From contig JAJFPB010000006.1 in assembly GCA_020881915.1 (NCBI GenBank), forward strand, positions 868,001 to 932,000: DNA of 64,000 nucleotides, given 5' to 3'. The translations under genes were made by a program, and so were the position numbers. This DNA is from Paramyrothecium sp. XJ0827. Its lineage: Eukaryota; Ascomycota; Sordariomycetes; Hypocreales; Stachybotryaceae. The notes beneath the pieces are model-generated. The model had not been told where the DNA came from. It did not search any database and saw nothing but the letters and a program-made list of their open reading frames with translations. Every line of letters starts with the position of its first letter. The stretch's first letter is position 1. Of the stretch, positions 1-11,300 are shown piece after piece.

Positions 1-2
1 GA

Positions 3-155
3 CTCGGCAATTTCCTCAGCAAGGTGACGGATCGACCACCGGCTGGGGATGTCAGAGACAACCGAGAGACGCAACCGGTACCAGAGAGGGCAAGACTTCG
101 GAAGCGGAGTAGCTCTATCCAAAGGATTTCGACTCTGAGCGTTGTGGGAGAATGA
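3..155 (+). CDS. C-terminal tail of an unidentified gene (partial)
   Basis: Reading frame 3 is open from the window edge to a TGA at 153-155 and gives about 50 residues rich in Arg, Ser and Pro, ending in STLSVVGE. The other two plus frames close earlier, at about 27 and 110 bp. A hydrophilic basic tail like this is common at the cytoplasmic C-terminus of fungal transporters, but nothing in the visible part identifies the family. It could also be chance open sequence, so this is only a weak call. Confidence 0.3.
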   Translation, partial: LGNFLSKVTDRPPAGDVRDNRETQPVPERARLRKRSSSIQRISTLSVVGE

Positions 156-561
156 GAGACTAATGGTAAACGTTGAACACGACGTGGTCGACAGAGTGTA
201 ATCAGGGTCATATGCACTGAACATTTTGTCGTGGAGGATAGCAAAGCCACAGGGCACGAGGAATGACATGTACACTACCCAATCTTTCATCAAACCATTC
301 CCAAGGGAGCGGAAATAACGAACATCTTTTTTTATGTAACACGATTTCTTCTAGATCATGATCAATTTGATGGATAAGTTGCTTTGAGGAGAAAATAATC
401 TGCAAGGACTTATCAAGTAAGCCAATTTTTGCCATTCATTATTAGAAAAGACTTAGTGTGCAGTGAGAGACTGAATAATTTATTTCTTTTCACAACGAAG
501 ATCAAGAGAATCACTGTACAGCTGTCTCCAACTCATAGTCGAATAGCCTATTCCACCATAC
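156..561. other. Intergenic, no gene seen
   Basis: AT-rich stretch between a possible upstream gene end and the 3' end of the GH43 gene. Small ORFs occur on the minus strand (208-435 for example), but they show no recognisable motif or splice continuity. Confidence 0.5.
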
Positions 562-2325
562 TCAAGTCCATCTAGGCACAACTGGAATAGCTCTATCCTT
601 GTCAACGAACTGAGCAATGGGGTCATATGTCCAATTCTGGAATTTACCCACGCCGCCGCTGGGACAATCCAGGCCCTCGCCGGCACCATTACAAGTCGCG
701 AAGACACCGATCAGAACGCCGATGAAGGTGCCGCTAGAGCCGCTGTCCAGGCGTGACACCAACTGACTGGGTGCAGAGCCAACCTGGAGACGGGGTCCAT
801 CACGAAGTGACGCGCTTAGAGTGAACGTTGCCGGATCTGGGGTATCAATGTGAAGACGAACAGATTTGGCATCCGCCCAATCTTTTGGTAGGCGGATGGT
901 TCGTGGTGCAGGGTGGTTTCTTCCAAAGGCATTGAAGCGCAGAAACAGACCTGCCTCCTCAGAACAAGGCTTCAGGTAGGCGATACTGAGTTCGATGTGG
1001 TTCTCCTGGGCCAGGAAGACTGTTACCCCGGCCTCCTGGCCGACTCTAGTCGCGTCGATAGAGACATCCACGCTGAAATGAAAGATGGTCTGCGTCTGTC
1101 TTCTACCGACGAACGATATGCCTCGTTGGCCCGTGATGTTGACATCCTTGTTCCGGGGAGAAGCAGTGAGGTTGGCCCTGCTGGGGGTAATCTCCAGACC
1201 GTCATTTGTGAACCTGAAGTTTTCGTACCGCGGCACACGCCAGTACAAAAAGTGCTTCGGCATTGTAGACGAGGACTCGAATATGTAGTCATCGGGATCT
1301 CCATTGAAATGCCCATCACCAGGAACATCCCTGGACTCTTCTGGCAGGGGCCAGACTTCCACCTCCCCACGCACCGGGTCAATAACTGGCCACTGGCCTT
1401 CGTCCCATCTCGCAGGGGCCATGACCGACTCACGGCCCATAGGTAAGTTTCTGTTCTCCGGTCCATTTCGTGAAGCGTGAACGATTGCCCACCAGTTGCC
1501 GTTCGTATCGTCAAACAGATCACCATGACCAACTCTCTGGAAATATTCCTGAGTGCCACGGTTGGTAAGAATCGGGTTCGCCGGGTTGGAGGTAAAGGGC
1601 CCTGTAATAGTCTCTGCGCGAGCTATAGTCACAGCATGATTCATTCCCGTGCCACCTTCAGCAAGCATGAGATAATACCAACCATCTCTTTTGTAGATGT
1701 GAGGTCCCTCTGGCCATGTACCTCCAGTTCCATTCCAGAGTTTCACTGGATCGCTCAAGTCTCCCGTAACCAAATCTAGTTCCTGGAGGACTATACCTTG
1801 CGTAGCCACATAGACCTTGCCGTCGTCATCCCAGAAGATGTCAGGATCTATCTTTGTCGGGTGGAAAATGAGAGGGTCACTCCAGGCATCGTCGCTGAAT
1901 GGATCCGTCGTGCGGAACAGAACGCCTAAACTGCCAGGACCCAGATTCTCGAGCGTAGCACCATTAAGGATGTACTCGCATATTACAAAAAATTCGTTGT
2001 TGCGGTACCGAATGGTTGGAGCCCACATGCCATCTTGCTGAAGAGTAGTGTTCCAAGACACTCCGGGCAGCTGGCTGTCTCGACTCCATGCGTGGGAGAT
2101 GAGCCGCCAATTGACGAGATCTTTTGATGCATACACTGGAAGGCCAGGAAAAGCAATGAAGGTTGATGTAGTGCAAAAGAAAGTATCATCAACGCGGATG
2201 CAAGAGGGGTCGGAATGCCATCCAGGGAGAACTGGATTGAAGAAAGTCGAATTGGTCCCGGCGCCCTGGACTAGAGAAGTGTATACAAAAGCGAGAAAGA
2301 CGAACACAAGCTGAATAGAAGCCAT
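562..2325 (-). CDS. Secreted GH43 glycosidase (beta-xylosidase / alpha-L-arabinofuranosidase type)
   Basis: Predicted extracellular enzyme removing xylose or arabinose from plant hemicellulose. I place the start at the ATG at 2325 (587 aa) because it is followed at once by a hydrophobic signal peptide (MASIQLVFVFLAFVYTSL, cut near VQG-AG). An ATG at 2406 would add 27 residues ahead of it. The five-bladed propeller of GH43 covers about residues 27-330 and shows the three expected acids: Asp39 in WHSDPSC (general base), the Asp of KIDPDIFW (pKa modulator) and the Glu of TWPEGPH (general acid). A C-terminal beta-sandwich domain of the kind found in two-domain GH43 beta-xylosidases follows (about 350-560). 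No intron is needed. Which sugar is released cannot be told from sequence alone. The neighbouring CDH-like gene fits a biomass-degradation setting. Confidence 0.9.
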   Translation of the reverse strand: MASIQLVFVFLAFVYTSLVQGAGTNSTFFNPVLPGWHSDPSCIRVDDTFFCTTSTFIAFPGLPVYASKDLVNWRLISHAWSRDSQLPGVSWNTTLQQDGMWAPTIRYRNNEFFVICEYILNGATLENLGPGSLGVLFRTTDPFSDDAWSDPLIFHPTKIDPDIFWDDDGKVYVATQGIVLQELDLVTGDLSDPVKLWNGTGGTWPEGPHIYKRDGWYYLMLAEGGTGMNHAVTIARAETITGPFTSNPANPILTNRGTQEYFQRVGHGDLFDDTNGNWWAIVHASRNGPENRNLPMGRESVMAPARWDEGQWPVIDPVRGEVEVWPLPEESRDVPGDGHFNGDPDDYIFESSSTMPKHFLYWRVPRYENFRFTNDGLEITPSRANLTASPRNKDVNITGQRGISFVGRRQTQTIFHFSVDVSIDATRVGQEAGVTVFLAQENHIELSIAYLKPCSEEAGLFLRFNAFGRNHPAPRTIRLPKDWADAKSVRLHIDTPDPATFTLSASLRDGPRLQVGSAPSQLVSRLDSGSSGTFIGVLIGVFATCNGAGEGLDCPSGGVGKFQNWTYDPIAQFVDKDRAIPVVPRWT

Positions 2326-2406
2326 CTTGGCCCACAGGAACATAGATTCGTGCTTTGAGCTTTCCAAGACAGTGAAACACATTCCCAGTAGCAACCATCT
2401 GAGCAT

Positions 2407-3458
2407 TTTATGTCAGTACATTTATCAAGCCAAGGCTGGATTTATCCGCGAGGGCGGAAGTTGAACAACGTCTACTCCTCATCTCAACGACTATCATGCG
2501 GAACAAGTCATTCGGAAATCTATCACAATGTCCGGACTCGCAATGCATGGCGCGTTCTCTGCTTCCAATTACCCGAGCGTTTCCCCCGCATCGTAATGGC
2601 AGTCAACTCCACAAGATCTCGGCTGCAGGGCCAATAGCCGACTGTCAATGGGTCTCAGAGCTTCCAGGGCTCAAATCTGATTGGTATGGTTAATTACATT
2701 TCTCAAGGCTCGACAAGCATCCGACGTTCCCCGCTGTCACACCAGGTAGTGTAAGCCAGGCGCAGATTCCGTGGGTCTGCCGGGTGTAGATCTGCCAGAG
2801 GTCGTTCATTTATCCATGTCGCTGCTGGCAATCATGTGAATCTCGTATTGTTGATCAGCGCGACTGAAAACGTGATTGCCAGTGCTATGGGCCCAGGCAT
2901 CATCTCTGCAGGTCTAGCACCAGCAACCAGGACGTCCTGTAAGACCTCGAGAGCCCATGACGGGCAAGACACAGCCTCAAGGCGATACTGCCAGGAAAAC
3001 CACAAGTAAACTCTGTAAGATCTCACTGAGCGTATTATGCTTGGCCGTGCATGGGTCGTAACCTCAGCCACAGCCCGTCGTTCCCACGAATGACAACAAG
3101 ACTGAATTATTTGCTAGTCCTGTATCCGCCATTTGGCAAGTTCGGTAAAGTGCCATGATCGCATGCCCACTTAGTTCCTTACGACAATCGGGCACATTTG
3201 ACTGACCTCTTATTTCGAACCACCGAATACTGAAAAGCCTCTACACGCGTCGTGAAACTCAAGGGGTTGATGCACAGACTGTTCCTTAGCTATGAGTGTC
3301 GTCAAACGCAAACCTTGCAGCTCCTTCATAGCGTACGTAGTAATATTCTACGGAAATCTCATCAGGTTCTTGTAACAACTAGCATCTCACCCTTCGGATA
3401 AGTGTCTTGTGGAGAGAAAAGACTTCGTAATTGCTATGATAGGCCGGGACGGCGATGT
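2407..3458. other. Intergenic, no gene seen
   Basis: About 1 kb between the GH43 start and the 3' end of the GMC oxidoreductase gene; it must contain the GH43 promoter. A 79-codon minus-strand ORF (2832-3071) has no family features. No repeat or RNA gene was noticed. Confidence 0.5.
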
Positions 3459-5236
3459 TTAAGTTTTCTTGGACAATTCGCTCAAAGCTAGGATTCTCTC
3501 GGCGCCTTTTTCTCCTGCTACCATTACACCAAACTGAGGGTTCACTGTCAGTGGCGAGATGATCGATGCATCAATCACGTGAATGTTGTCCGTTCCCACC
3601 ACTTTCGTATCCGCATCCACACATCTGCCGATGCGACATGAACTGGACCAGTGGTTGACTTGGCCGACGGCATAAGACGATGGTGTCGTAATATACTTTT
3701 GGATCTGTTCCACCGTTGAATTCTGAGGTATGTTCAACGGGGTGAGCCCGCTCTTCGCTGGAAATTTCGGCGTTGATGGTGGCAAATGCTGGAAAATTGC
3801 ATAGATAAACTTGGCGATGTCCTCGGCGTCTCGCTTATCAGAATAGTACACGTCGGAGCTTGGGCCAGCAGTGAAGTTACCATCTTGAGATAGTTGTACT
3901 CGACCTGTGGAGAGTAGGCCCGAAGTGCCGTAGATATTAAGGGTAATGGTGTTGTTGCTCGTAAAGTCCGTGAAGCCGGCAGAGTCTATTGTCCCCTGAA
4001 GTCCAGTTCTCGAGCCATCTTCATGGGGAATGAAATCCCAAAACACCGAAGTTTGAGACCCAAATGAGTAGGGGCCACTGCGGGAAGCCATATATAACTC
4101 CTTATCGTGGGCAGGAGGATCGTTATAGCTGTAGGTATATGACTTGACAGCCGGACTAGATAGTTCGATGAAGGTGTTTGGGTTGTCAAATAAACCCTGA
4201 CCCACCGCCTCATTGACGATCCAGTCATCAGGAGAGGTATACGGCGTGTGTTTTGCTTCAGAGAGGTTCTTGAGACCATCGGCAGGGCCGATACCCGAGT
4301 ACATCAGCAGCTTAGGGGACAGAAGCGCCCCTGCACTGAGAATGACTCTTCCCTTGGAAGCGAGTTTGATAATGACATCCTTCTTATCGACCTTTGCGAA
4401 GACTGCAGAGGCCACCCCTTTCTTCCGAACTACATGTTCTACTCGAGCGCCCGTCTGCAGATGGAAGTTGTTACGAGCCAACGCTCTTTGGAGGTACGTC
4501 CTAGTCGGGCCACCACGCTGTCCCTCAATGTAGTTGTAAGCTGGACGCCCGAACACCTTCTCTTTTCGATCAGGCTCTTTGTCTATCGATATGTTTGCGA
4601 AGCCGGCGCTTCTCACTATCCAGTCTTTGGCGGCCTCGTAGCCACTTTGGAGGTAGAACTTGTCATCAACGGAATAGGTGGTAATGGCTGGCTGCATGTC
4701 CAAAAGTCGAGCAGTGGCAGCTTCCACGTCGGCGCTTTGCCAGCCACGAGGGTGGTAATCGTCCCAGTCAGAGGCAGGCGGCTGGAAGTAAAGACCTGCA
4801 TTGATGGCGCTGCTGCCACCGATGGTGCATCCCTGAAAGGCGTTTACAATGTCCGACGGGCATTGAAGGCTTGATCCCCCCTCGAAGATACTCTTGTCTC
4901 TACAATGTTAGATCATCGACTGAGAGAAGAAGATGTGCACCTACATAATCCTGGGACATCAACTCTGCTGAGATTTGTGCCTTCTAGCCAGCCGGGCTTT
5001 TCAGTGCCTCCAGTGATTCCATAGGAGGGACCACCGAGTTCCAGAAGCAGTGTGCTCAAGCCCGCTTCGCTCAGCCTATCGGCTACAATAATTCCTGCCG
5101 TACCCGCACCCACTACAATGATGTCCCATTCACGAGATGACCAAGGTATTGAACCGTTCCGGGGATCTAAGACCGGCGCTGCGAAGGAGAACGAATGCCA
5201 CAGTGGCAGGACTGTGAGGGCCCTGGCGAATCTCAT
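3459..5236 (-). CDS. Secreted GMC oxidoreductase, cellobiose-dehydrogenase flavodomain type
   Basis: Two exons: 5236-4941 and 4899-3459. The intron (4900-4940, 41 bp) has a GTGCAC donor and a TAG acceptor, and splicing keeps the frame through the conserved DVPGL...GG segment, giving 578 aa. A signal peptide (about residues 1-19) is followed by the FAD dinucleotide-binding motif GAGTAG (43-48). A GGSSAINAGL segment matches the flavin-attachment/active-site region of the GMC family. The catalytic pair seen in cellobiose dehydrogenases is kept: His515 in VNHW and Asn552 in VNPQ. The N-terminal haem b cytochrome domain of true cellobiose dehydrogenases is missing, so electrons would have to go directly to oxygen, quinones or another acceptor. 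The family assignment is firm; the sugar substrate is not known. Confidence 0.88.
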
Positions 5237-6035
5237 CTTGTGAAAAGGCGCTTACAAAACCTCAGCAGACGAGGGCAATAGTGCCGCAGACGTCATTCAT
5301 ATACTCGCCATGTTCAAAAGACATGGAATGAGATTCCTGCATCCCGTATCCGAGCCCCACTTCAAAGTCTCCAAGCCCTGCGGCATGAAGTTTCCTAAGG
5401 CTGAGACCCTGTGGACTTCGCTATATGTAGCCTGGCGTGCCGAGCCGGCCGCAATTAGCGCTCAGGATGGAGTTCCGGAAACGAGGGATCTGCAAGAAAT
5501 CCGGCAAATGATGCCACTGTCCGCCGTGAAGAAAACTGAGTTTCAGGTTTTACGAGCTTGTGGTGACGATGAAGGAATTTTCTGCACGGGAATGGCGGGA
5601 AGTTCCCCGTAATCACGAGCTCAACGACAAAGCTTCATTAGAACAATACTACAAATGACGTAGTAAAAATTGATGCACATCATTTTTCGGCTATTTCGGT
5701 AGAGGTACTGAAAGACCAACATCTGATAATTCCACTCAAGCAACCTCCGAAATTTTGAGATCCTACCAAGTGCTGTAATATCTGAACCGTAACGATGATC
5801 AATTGTTGAGGATAACTTGTGTCTCCTAATTTTCATTCGTTGGGAGTATGTTCAAGTTTCGTAATACCGAAAGTCCATTAATAGCTCAATTCAAGGATGG
5901 AAAAGGTTGTCATAGGTCGAAGGTGGCCCTTCGAGAACTAGGCCATGATATACTATTCTGACTTTAAAGGATGTAGCGAGAGGAACGGAATTAGAAACAG
6001 ATTTATTATCCTTGTTTAACTAAGAAACCACTAAG
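5237..6035. other. Intergenic, no gene seen
   Basis: Promoter side of the GMC gene and 3' side of the SDR gene. The plus-strand ORF at 5310-5612 and minus-strand ORF at 5621-5836 carry no recognisable features, and the right half is AT-rich. Confidence 0.5.
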
Positions 6036-7031
6036 CTACTCCACAACAAGTCCTCTCGCGAGGGGCGGGGGAACGGCGTTGACGGGATCCGGACATTCGT
6101 CCCCTGCCTGTTTTGTACCATTTGCACCGTTCAAGGGCTTCGATACAAGGAATTGGCTCCTCCATGAATGCTTTTCTCGGAATCCTAACATCATCTTGAT
6201 CTTCCTATTCGACATAGGAGCCTCGTGCTCCCCCATGCTTCTCGTGAATGGTGTCGAGGGACTCACCCGTTGCAAGAACTCGGTAGTATTCTCCGAGTTT
6301 GTGATCTCATCATTGGTAGCATTGAAGACTTGCCAGCCTAAGCCGTCTGCCAGAAGACACAGGTGGCACATCTGTCCAAGGTCCCTCACATCGGTGTAGG
6401 ACCACGCGTGGACATCCCAGGATTCGGGCTGGGTCACATAGCTTGTGAACTTTTGGGTAAATTTGTCAGGTTCGATGGCGTGGCCAATGCGGAGGCAGTA
6501 GATGTCAATGCCAAAGCGGCGAGCGAAACTTCTGGCTATTGTTTCGCCCGTGAGTTTTGACAAAGCGTAAGAGTCAGTTGGGTTACAGTCGGTCGATTCG
6601 TCGATGGGGAACGAGGGAAACGCGCGGGAGCCTTCGGCAAAGGTGACCCCGTATACAGAGATGCTGCTTGCTAGGATGACCTTTTTGACACCCATCTTAC
6701 AGGCACCTTCAATGACGTTGTATATGCTGGCAATGTTCTTTCGGAACACCTCATTGTCAGGAGCGACCATTGGCCGAGGGTAGCCGGCGAAGTGGATAAC
6801 CGCGTCAGGGACCGAGGCTTTGTCCAAGGGCTCGCTTAGCCTGAACGGTGTGTGAAGGGCGCTATAAACCTGTCCAGCATCGGTTACGTCGCATCTCATC
6901 GTATGAACTGAAGGGATATCGAGTGGGACGACGTCTAGGTTGATCACTTCGTGGTCGTGCTTCAAAAGCTCCCGGATGACCCAGGGTCCGATGACACCGG
7001 AGCCTCCTGTGAAGATGATGCGCTTGCCCAT
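6036..7031 (-). CDS. Extended short-chain dehydrogenase (NAD-dependent epimerase/dehydratase family)
   Basis: 331 aa, single exon, starting at the ATG at 7031. The N-terminal Rossmann fold has the extended-SDR glycine motif GGSGVIG (about residues 9-15). An acidic residue at the end of beta-2 (NLDVVP) favours NAD over NADP. An ASSISVYG strand and a YALSK motif (YxxxK) give the catalytic Ser, Tyr and Lys. There is no signal peptide, so it is cytosolic. Extended SDRs of this size act on nucleotide sugars, sugar acids or as aldehyde/ketone reductases, and the substrate cannot be chosen from sequence. It lies between the CDH-like gene and the ABC exporter. It does not resemble the ketoacid reductases that make hydroxy-acid starters for depsipeptides, so a role in the NRPS pathway is only a possibility. 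Confidence 0.85.
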   Translation of the reverse strand: MGKRIIFTGGSGVIGPWVIRELLKHDHEVINLDVVPLDIPSVHTMRCDVTDAGQVYSALHTPFRLSEPLDKASVPDAVIHFAGYPRPMVAPDNEVFRKNIASIYNVIEGACKMGVKKVILASSISVYGVTFAEGSRAFPSFPIDESTDCNPTDSYALSKLTGETIARSFARRFGIDIYCLRIGHAIEPDKFTQKFTSYVTQPESWDVHAWSYTDVRDLGQMCHLCLLADGLGWQVFNATNDEITNSENTTEFLQRVSPSTPFTRSMGEHEAPMSNRKIKMMLGFREKHSWRSQFLVSKPLNGANGTKQAGDECPDPVNAVPPPLARGLVVE

Positions 7032-8352
7032 AGTGTCAATGTCCCCGGCCTATTGCTGTGGGAGTGTCGATGTTGGTTTGTGTTCAATGCTTGTTTTTTG
7101 CTGTACTTTGCCTTTGGCCCAATACATGCAGAGGTGTCCTGGTAGAGGGCGGTGCAAACACGGTGCTGCTGGGATGTACAGCGACAACAATGGGAAGTAT
7201 ATGGAATCAGGAAGAAGCTGGGCAGCATGCAGGGTCATGTTGCTGCCCGAGGGGGTCTTCACATGGTGGAAGTGAAACATTGAATCCGAAAGGTGCAATA
7301 AGGCTTGGTGAAGATGTGCTTCAAGAACTCTACATCACATTCCAGTCGGCTTTTCCCCAATCAGCGAGATCCAGCTGATGAGGGTAGGGGGGAGCCTTGC
7401 TACGTTGATTGGTCGCTCGGTTTGCATTAGCTGCCGCCTCGTGTCCCTGGCAATGCAAGGCATGTCTCGTGTGGCACCTTGAGATAGTCCTGCCCTACCG
7501 ATTGGTGTTTGACTTGAGGAACCATGAGAAACGGGCAGGCAATTCGAAACTGCCAACGACACGCTGTAGAGTACTTTGATAACCCAGTCCTTCGTTAACC
7601 AGAGCAGTGGTCTTTAAAGAACATATAATTGGGATCCACAGATGCCATCATGTACATTGGTCACAAAGGAATGGCTTCACATGCCAACAAGCCCAGCTCA
7701 ACAGGCATGAACAATGCATGAGAGCATTGATCTGACTTCTGAAACATCCCTTCAAGACATGACCCAGAAACAAGAAATGGAGCCAGCCACCAAGCAATGG
7801 TCCGTGCTCTGCCAAGATCGCCCACGTTTTGCGAACGGCCGACATCTCGAAAATGAGAGCCTACCCTGTACAGAGCAGAGGAAGCGTTGTACGTAACATT
7901 CGTATCTTGATATTATTTCCAATGTCCTTGTCGAAAGTCTCCAAGGCACACATGCATCATGGTGCTCTGGGTTTTTAATAACAACTGAGGCATCACTGGC
8001 CTGTAATGCGCTGCTCCATTTATCCTCGAACAGGCAAACTAACCTGCGCGTCCTTTGCAGATCAGGGTTGCCACGCGCCATAAACCTTCTATCTTTGAAC
8101 CGCGTGGAAAAACCAAACGATCCGGCTTTCTTTTGAAGTGCCATCCATCCACTACTCATTTTCATACCCTTGTTGAATGGGTAAGCCCTCAAAGCCGCCC
8201 TGGGCTCTACAGGATGCGGTGTTGCGAATCTCCAGGCTCTCAACTGTCGAGGTCCGCATAATCGTGTCTTATGGTTACGTTTAGAGGTAGATCACACATC
8301 TAATCTAACGCCTTGTCTAGTTGGTATCATGAATGTACTACGTCATTGCTCT
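7032..8352. other. Intergenic, no gene supported
   Basis: 1.3 kb between the SDR start and the last exon of the ABC exporter. Several overlapping ORFs of 60-163 codons exist on both strands (largest 7752-8243, minus), but none shows family motifs, a compositional signal or plausible splicing. Confidence 0.45.
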
Positions 8353-11300
8353 TCACCTGTCAAGAGCCTGGCTCTGGCACTGTTGTTCAAGTTAGACCAG
8401 TACACAGAATTGAGACATCAGACTTACCATTTGCCAATAAATACTTTTTTGCCTCAACAGCTCTTGGTGCGTACCCTTCTCCAACACTTTGCCCTCGCCG
8501 AGAACGAAAATCACATCGGCATTCTGAACAGTTGCCAGCCTGTGCGCGACGCAGATCATGGTACGGCCTCTGCCGGCCCTCTCCAACGCGGCCTGCACTA
8601 GCTTTTCCGACTCAGAGTCCAGGGATGACGTTGCCTCGTCTAAAAGCAGGATCTTGGGGTCGCGTATCAGGGCACGTGCGATGGCTAGACGTTGCTTCTG
8701 ACCGCCAGACAAGGAGAAACCTTTCGAGCCTATATCGGTATCATAGCCATCCGGAAGTGACACGATAAAGTCGTGGATGGAGGCTTCGCGGCAGACGTGA
8801 TGTAATTGTTCCTCTGTGATTGTCTGGGGATCGATACCAAGACAAACGTTGTTGCGGATAGTCCCCTGAAACATGCACGGCTCCTGGGCGACAAGTGACA
8901 GGTATTTACGATACTGATTGATGTCGACGTTGTAAATGCTCTTACCGTTGAAGAGGATATCCCCTTTATCAACAGAATAAAACCTCTCCAGGAGTGAGAT
9001 AACAGATGTTTTGCCACATCCTGAAGGACCGACAAGTGCAATGAACTGGCCACTGTTGATGGTCAAGTCCAAACCGGCGAAGATGGGCACGTCACGGGTT
9101 GGGTAGCGGAAGTAGATGTTTCTCAGCTCGATCTTGATGCCGCTCTCTGTGTCGGGGATTTGGCCCGTCGCATTGTGGCTATCTCGGTTGCTTGAGTTAC
9201 GCAGATCGACAATGCGGTTCGCAGCGGCAGACGCCTGCGCAGCATTGGGACCATAACTGAGTGCCTGTCCCGCAGCTTCAGCGCCTTGGACCATAGCCAT
9301 GAAGCAGACGAAAAATTCCAGAATATTGTATTCACGACTGGCAAGAAGACGGCCACCGTACCAGAATATAAGAGCTTGGCAACCGATGTTTACGCTGTCT
9401 GCCAATCCAAATAGCAAACTGGTCCAGCGAGCTTTCCTATAGGCCGCCTGTACGTGATCTTGCAGCAGAGTCTCATACCTCGTATCGATGACGTCCTCCA
9501 TAGTAAGGGAGGAGACAGTCCTAAAGGCGCCAATGGCCTCAGCCGCGAATTTTGAGCTCTCCGCGAAGACGGCAGCGTTCATCTTTTCGGATTCGAGCTC
9601 ATACTTAACCCTCCAGTAACCGGCGCACAGCACGACGGGAATCGTGATGAACATGGAAACCAGTGCCAGCTTCCAACCGAAGCAATACGCGATGGTTATG
9701 GCTCCGATGACATTGAACGCGGCCGTCAGTAAAAATGACATGTTAAGCCCTAGGAGCTCTTCGAGCTGCTTAGGATCACTGGCGATGCGCGCAACAAGGG
9801 TGCCGTGAGAGTTCGCATCATCGTCGAAGAAAGCCGTCTTCTGGTACAGAATGGACCCCAAATATTCCTTCTTGTAGATGGCACTGATATTGTGTTGTAC
9901 ATGAACCGCAATGGAGTTTTGGAGAAAGTAGCCAAGCCCAACTCCAACAGCGAGAACAACCCACATAATAGACCAGAATCGACCCTCGGAACGAATTTGA
10001 TTTTTGTCACTATTAGTAAACACTTGGAAAACCTGGGCAAAGAGCCAGGCCATTAATGGTGTGCCGGCAGCAGTACAAGCCGCGAAGAAGGCGATGAGTA
10101 GGTAGACCCAGCGGTTCTTTTGCTCCGAAAGAAGTCTGTAGAGGTTGGAAAAAACGCCTGATGTCTTGGGCTGGGTCTGTTGAGTATCCTCGGTATCTTC
10201 TGGGATAGCAGCACTGCTTGTCTCCGTTATGGCCACCGCCGGGTTTGAATCATCCCATTTAATGGGGATATCAGCGTCTGTGGGCTGGCCAAGTGACAGT
10301 TTCTGCGCGGCAACAAGACGATAATACGCTCCAGATTCATTCTGCAAGAGGCTCGCATGCGTGCCAGACTCAATAACTTGTCCTTTCTGCAGGACAACGA
10401 TTCGATCGGCCTTGGTGATGGTTGATAGACGGTGGGCAATCGTGATTGTGGTTCTGCCCTTGGAAACCCGGTCGAGGGCGGCTTGTACGATTTTCTCGCC
10501 CCTGACATCAATGGCGCTAGTGGCCTCGTCTAGTATGATGATCTTTGGATTTTTGATGATGCTCCGTGCGATGGCAATTCGCTGACGCTGGCCTCCGGAG
10601 AGCTTTGCGCCTCCGTCACCAACAGTGGTGTAATAACCATCAGGAAGACGGTCGATGAACTCGTCCGCAAACGTGTCGCGGCAAGCCTTCTTGACGAGGT
10701 CCATCTTCTCCTCTTCCGACACGCTCTCCCAAGCCGAGCCAAGCAGCCCGTAGGCAACATTCTGGAAGATAGTATCGTTGAATAGGAATGGCTCCTGCTG
10801 AACAAGACCAATCTGAGAACGCCACAACTTGAGTTCGACATCTGCGAGGTCCCTTCCGCCAACGTTGATGCTCCCTGATAATGGTACGACCGGTTGATTC
10901 TCGTTATCTTGATCGTCACTTGCAGCAAACACACCCCCATCCGCAGGCTGGGCAGCCTTTTCATGTTTCGTTTTGTTATCTTTCTTGATGTTTTTCTTCT
11001 CTTCTGTCTTCTCCCCCCCGTCAGGACCCTTGAGTTTCTCCACCCCACGTGTTTGTGCAATGACATACTGCTCGCGCAAATCATACCACCTCTCGATCAA
11101 CCCAACAATAGTACTCTTTCCAGAGCCAGATGGACCGACTATTGCAGTGTTCTGTCCGGCCTCAATTCTCAGATTTAGGCTGTCCAGGACCCGCACGTGC
11201 GGGCGGCTTGGGTATGCGAAAGTGACGTCTTTGAAGACGATGTCCTCGCTTGCGAACACTTCCGGTTCCCTTAGATGACCAACATAGGGTTTAGGTGCAT

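Noticed and set aside
913..1446. 177-codon plus-strand ORF
   Set aside because: Lies antisense inside the GH43 gene, whose domains are clear.
5310..5612. 100-codon plus-strand ORF between the GMC and SDR genes
   Set aside because: No family features or splice sites that extend it sensibly.
7752..8243. 163-codon minus-strand ORF as a gene
   Set aside because: No motif, low-quality composition and no splice continuity; probably chance open frame beside the exporter gene.
8380..8427. Read-through C-terminus of the ABC exporter ending at 8392
   Set aside because: A canonical GTAAGT donor, CTAAC branch and AG acceptor restore a typical ABCB C-terminus.
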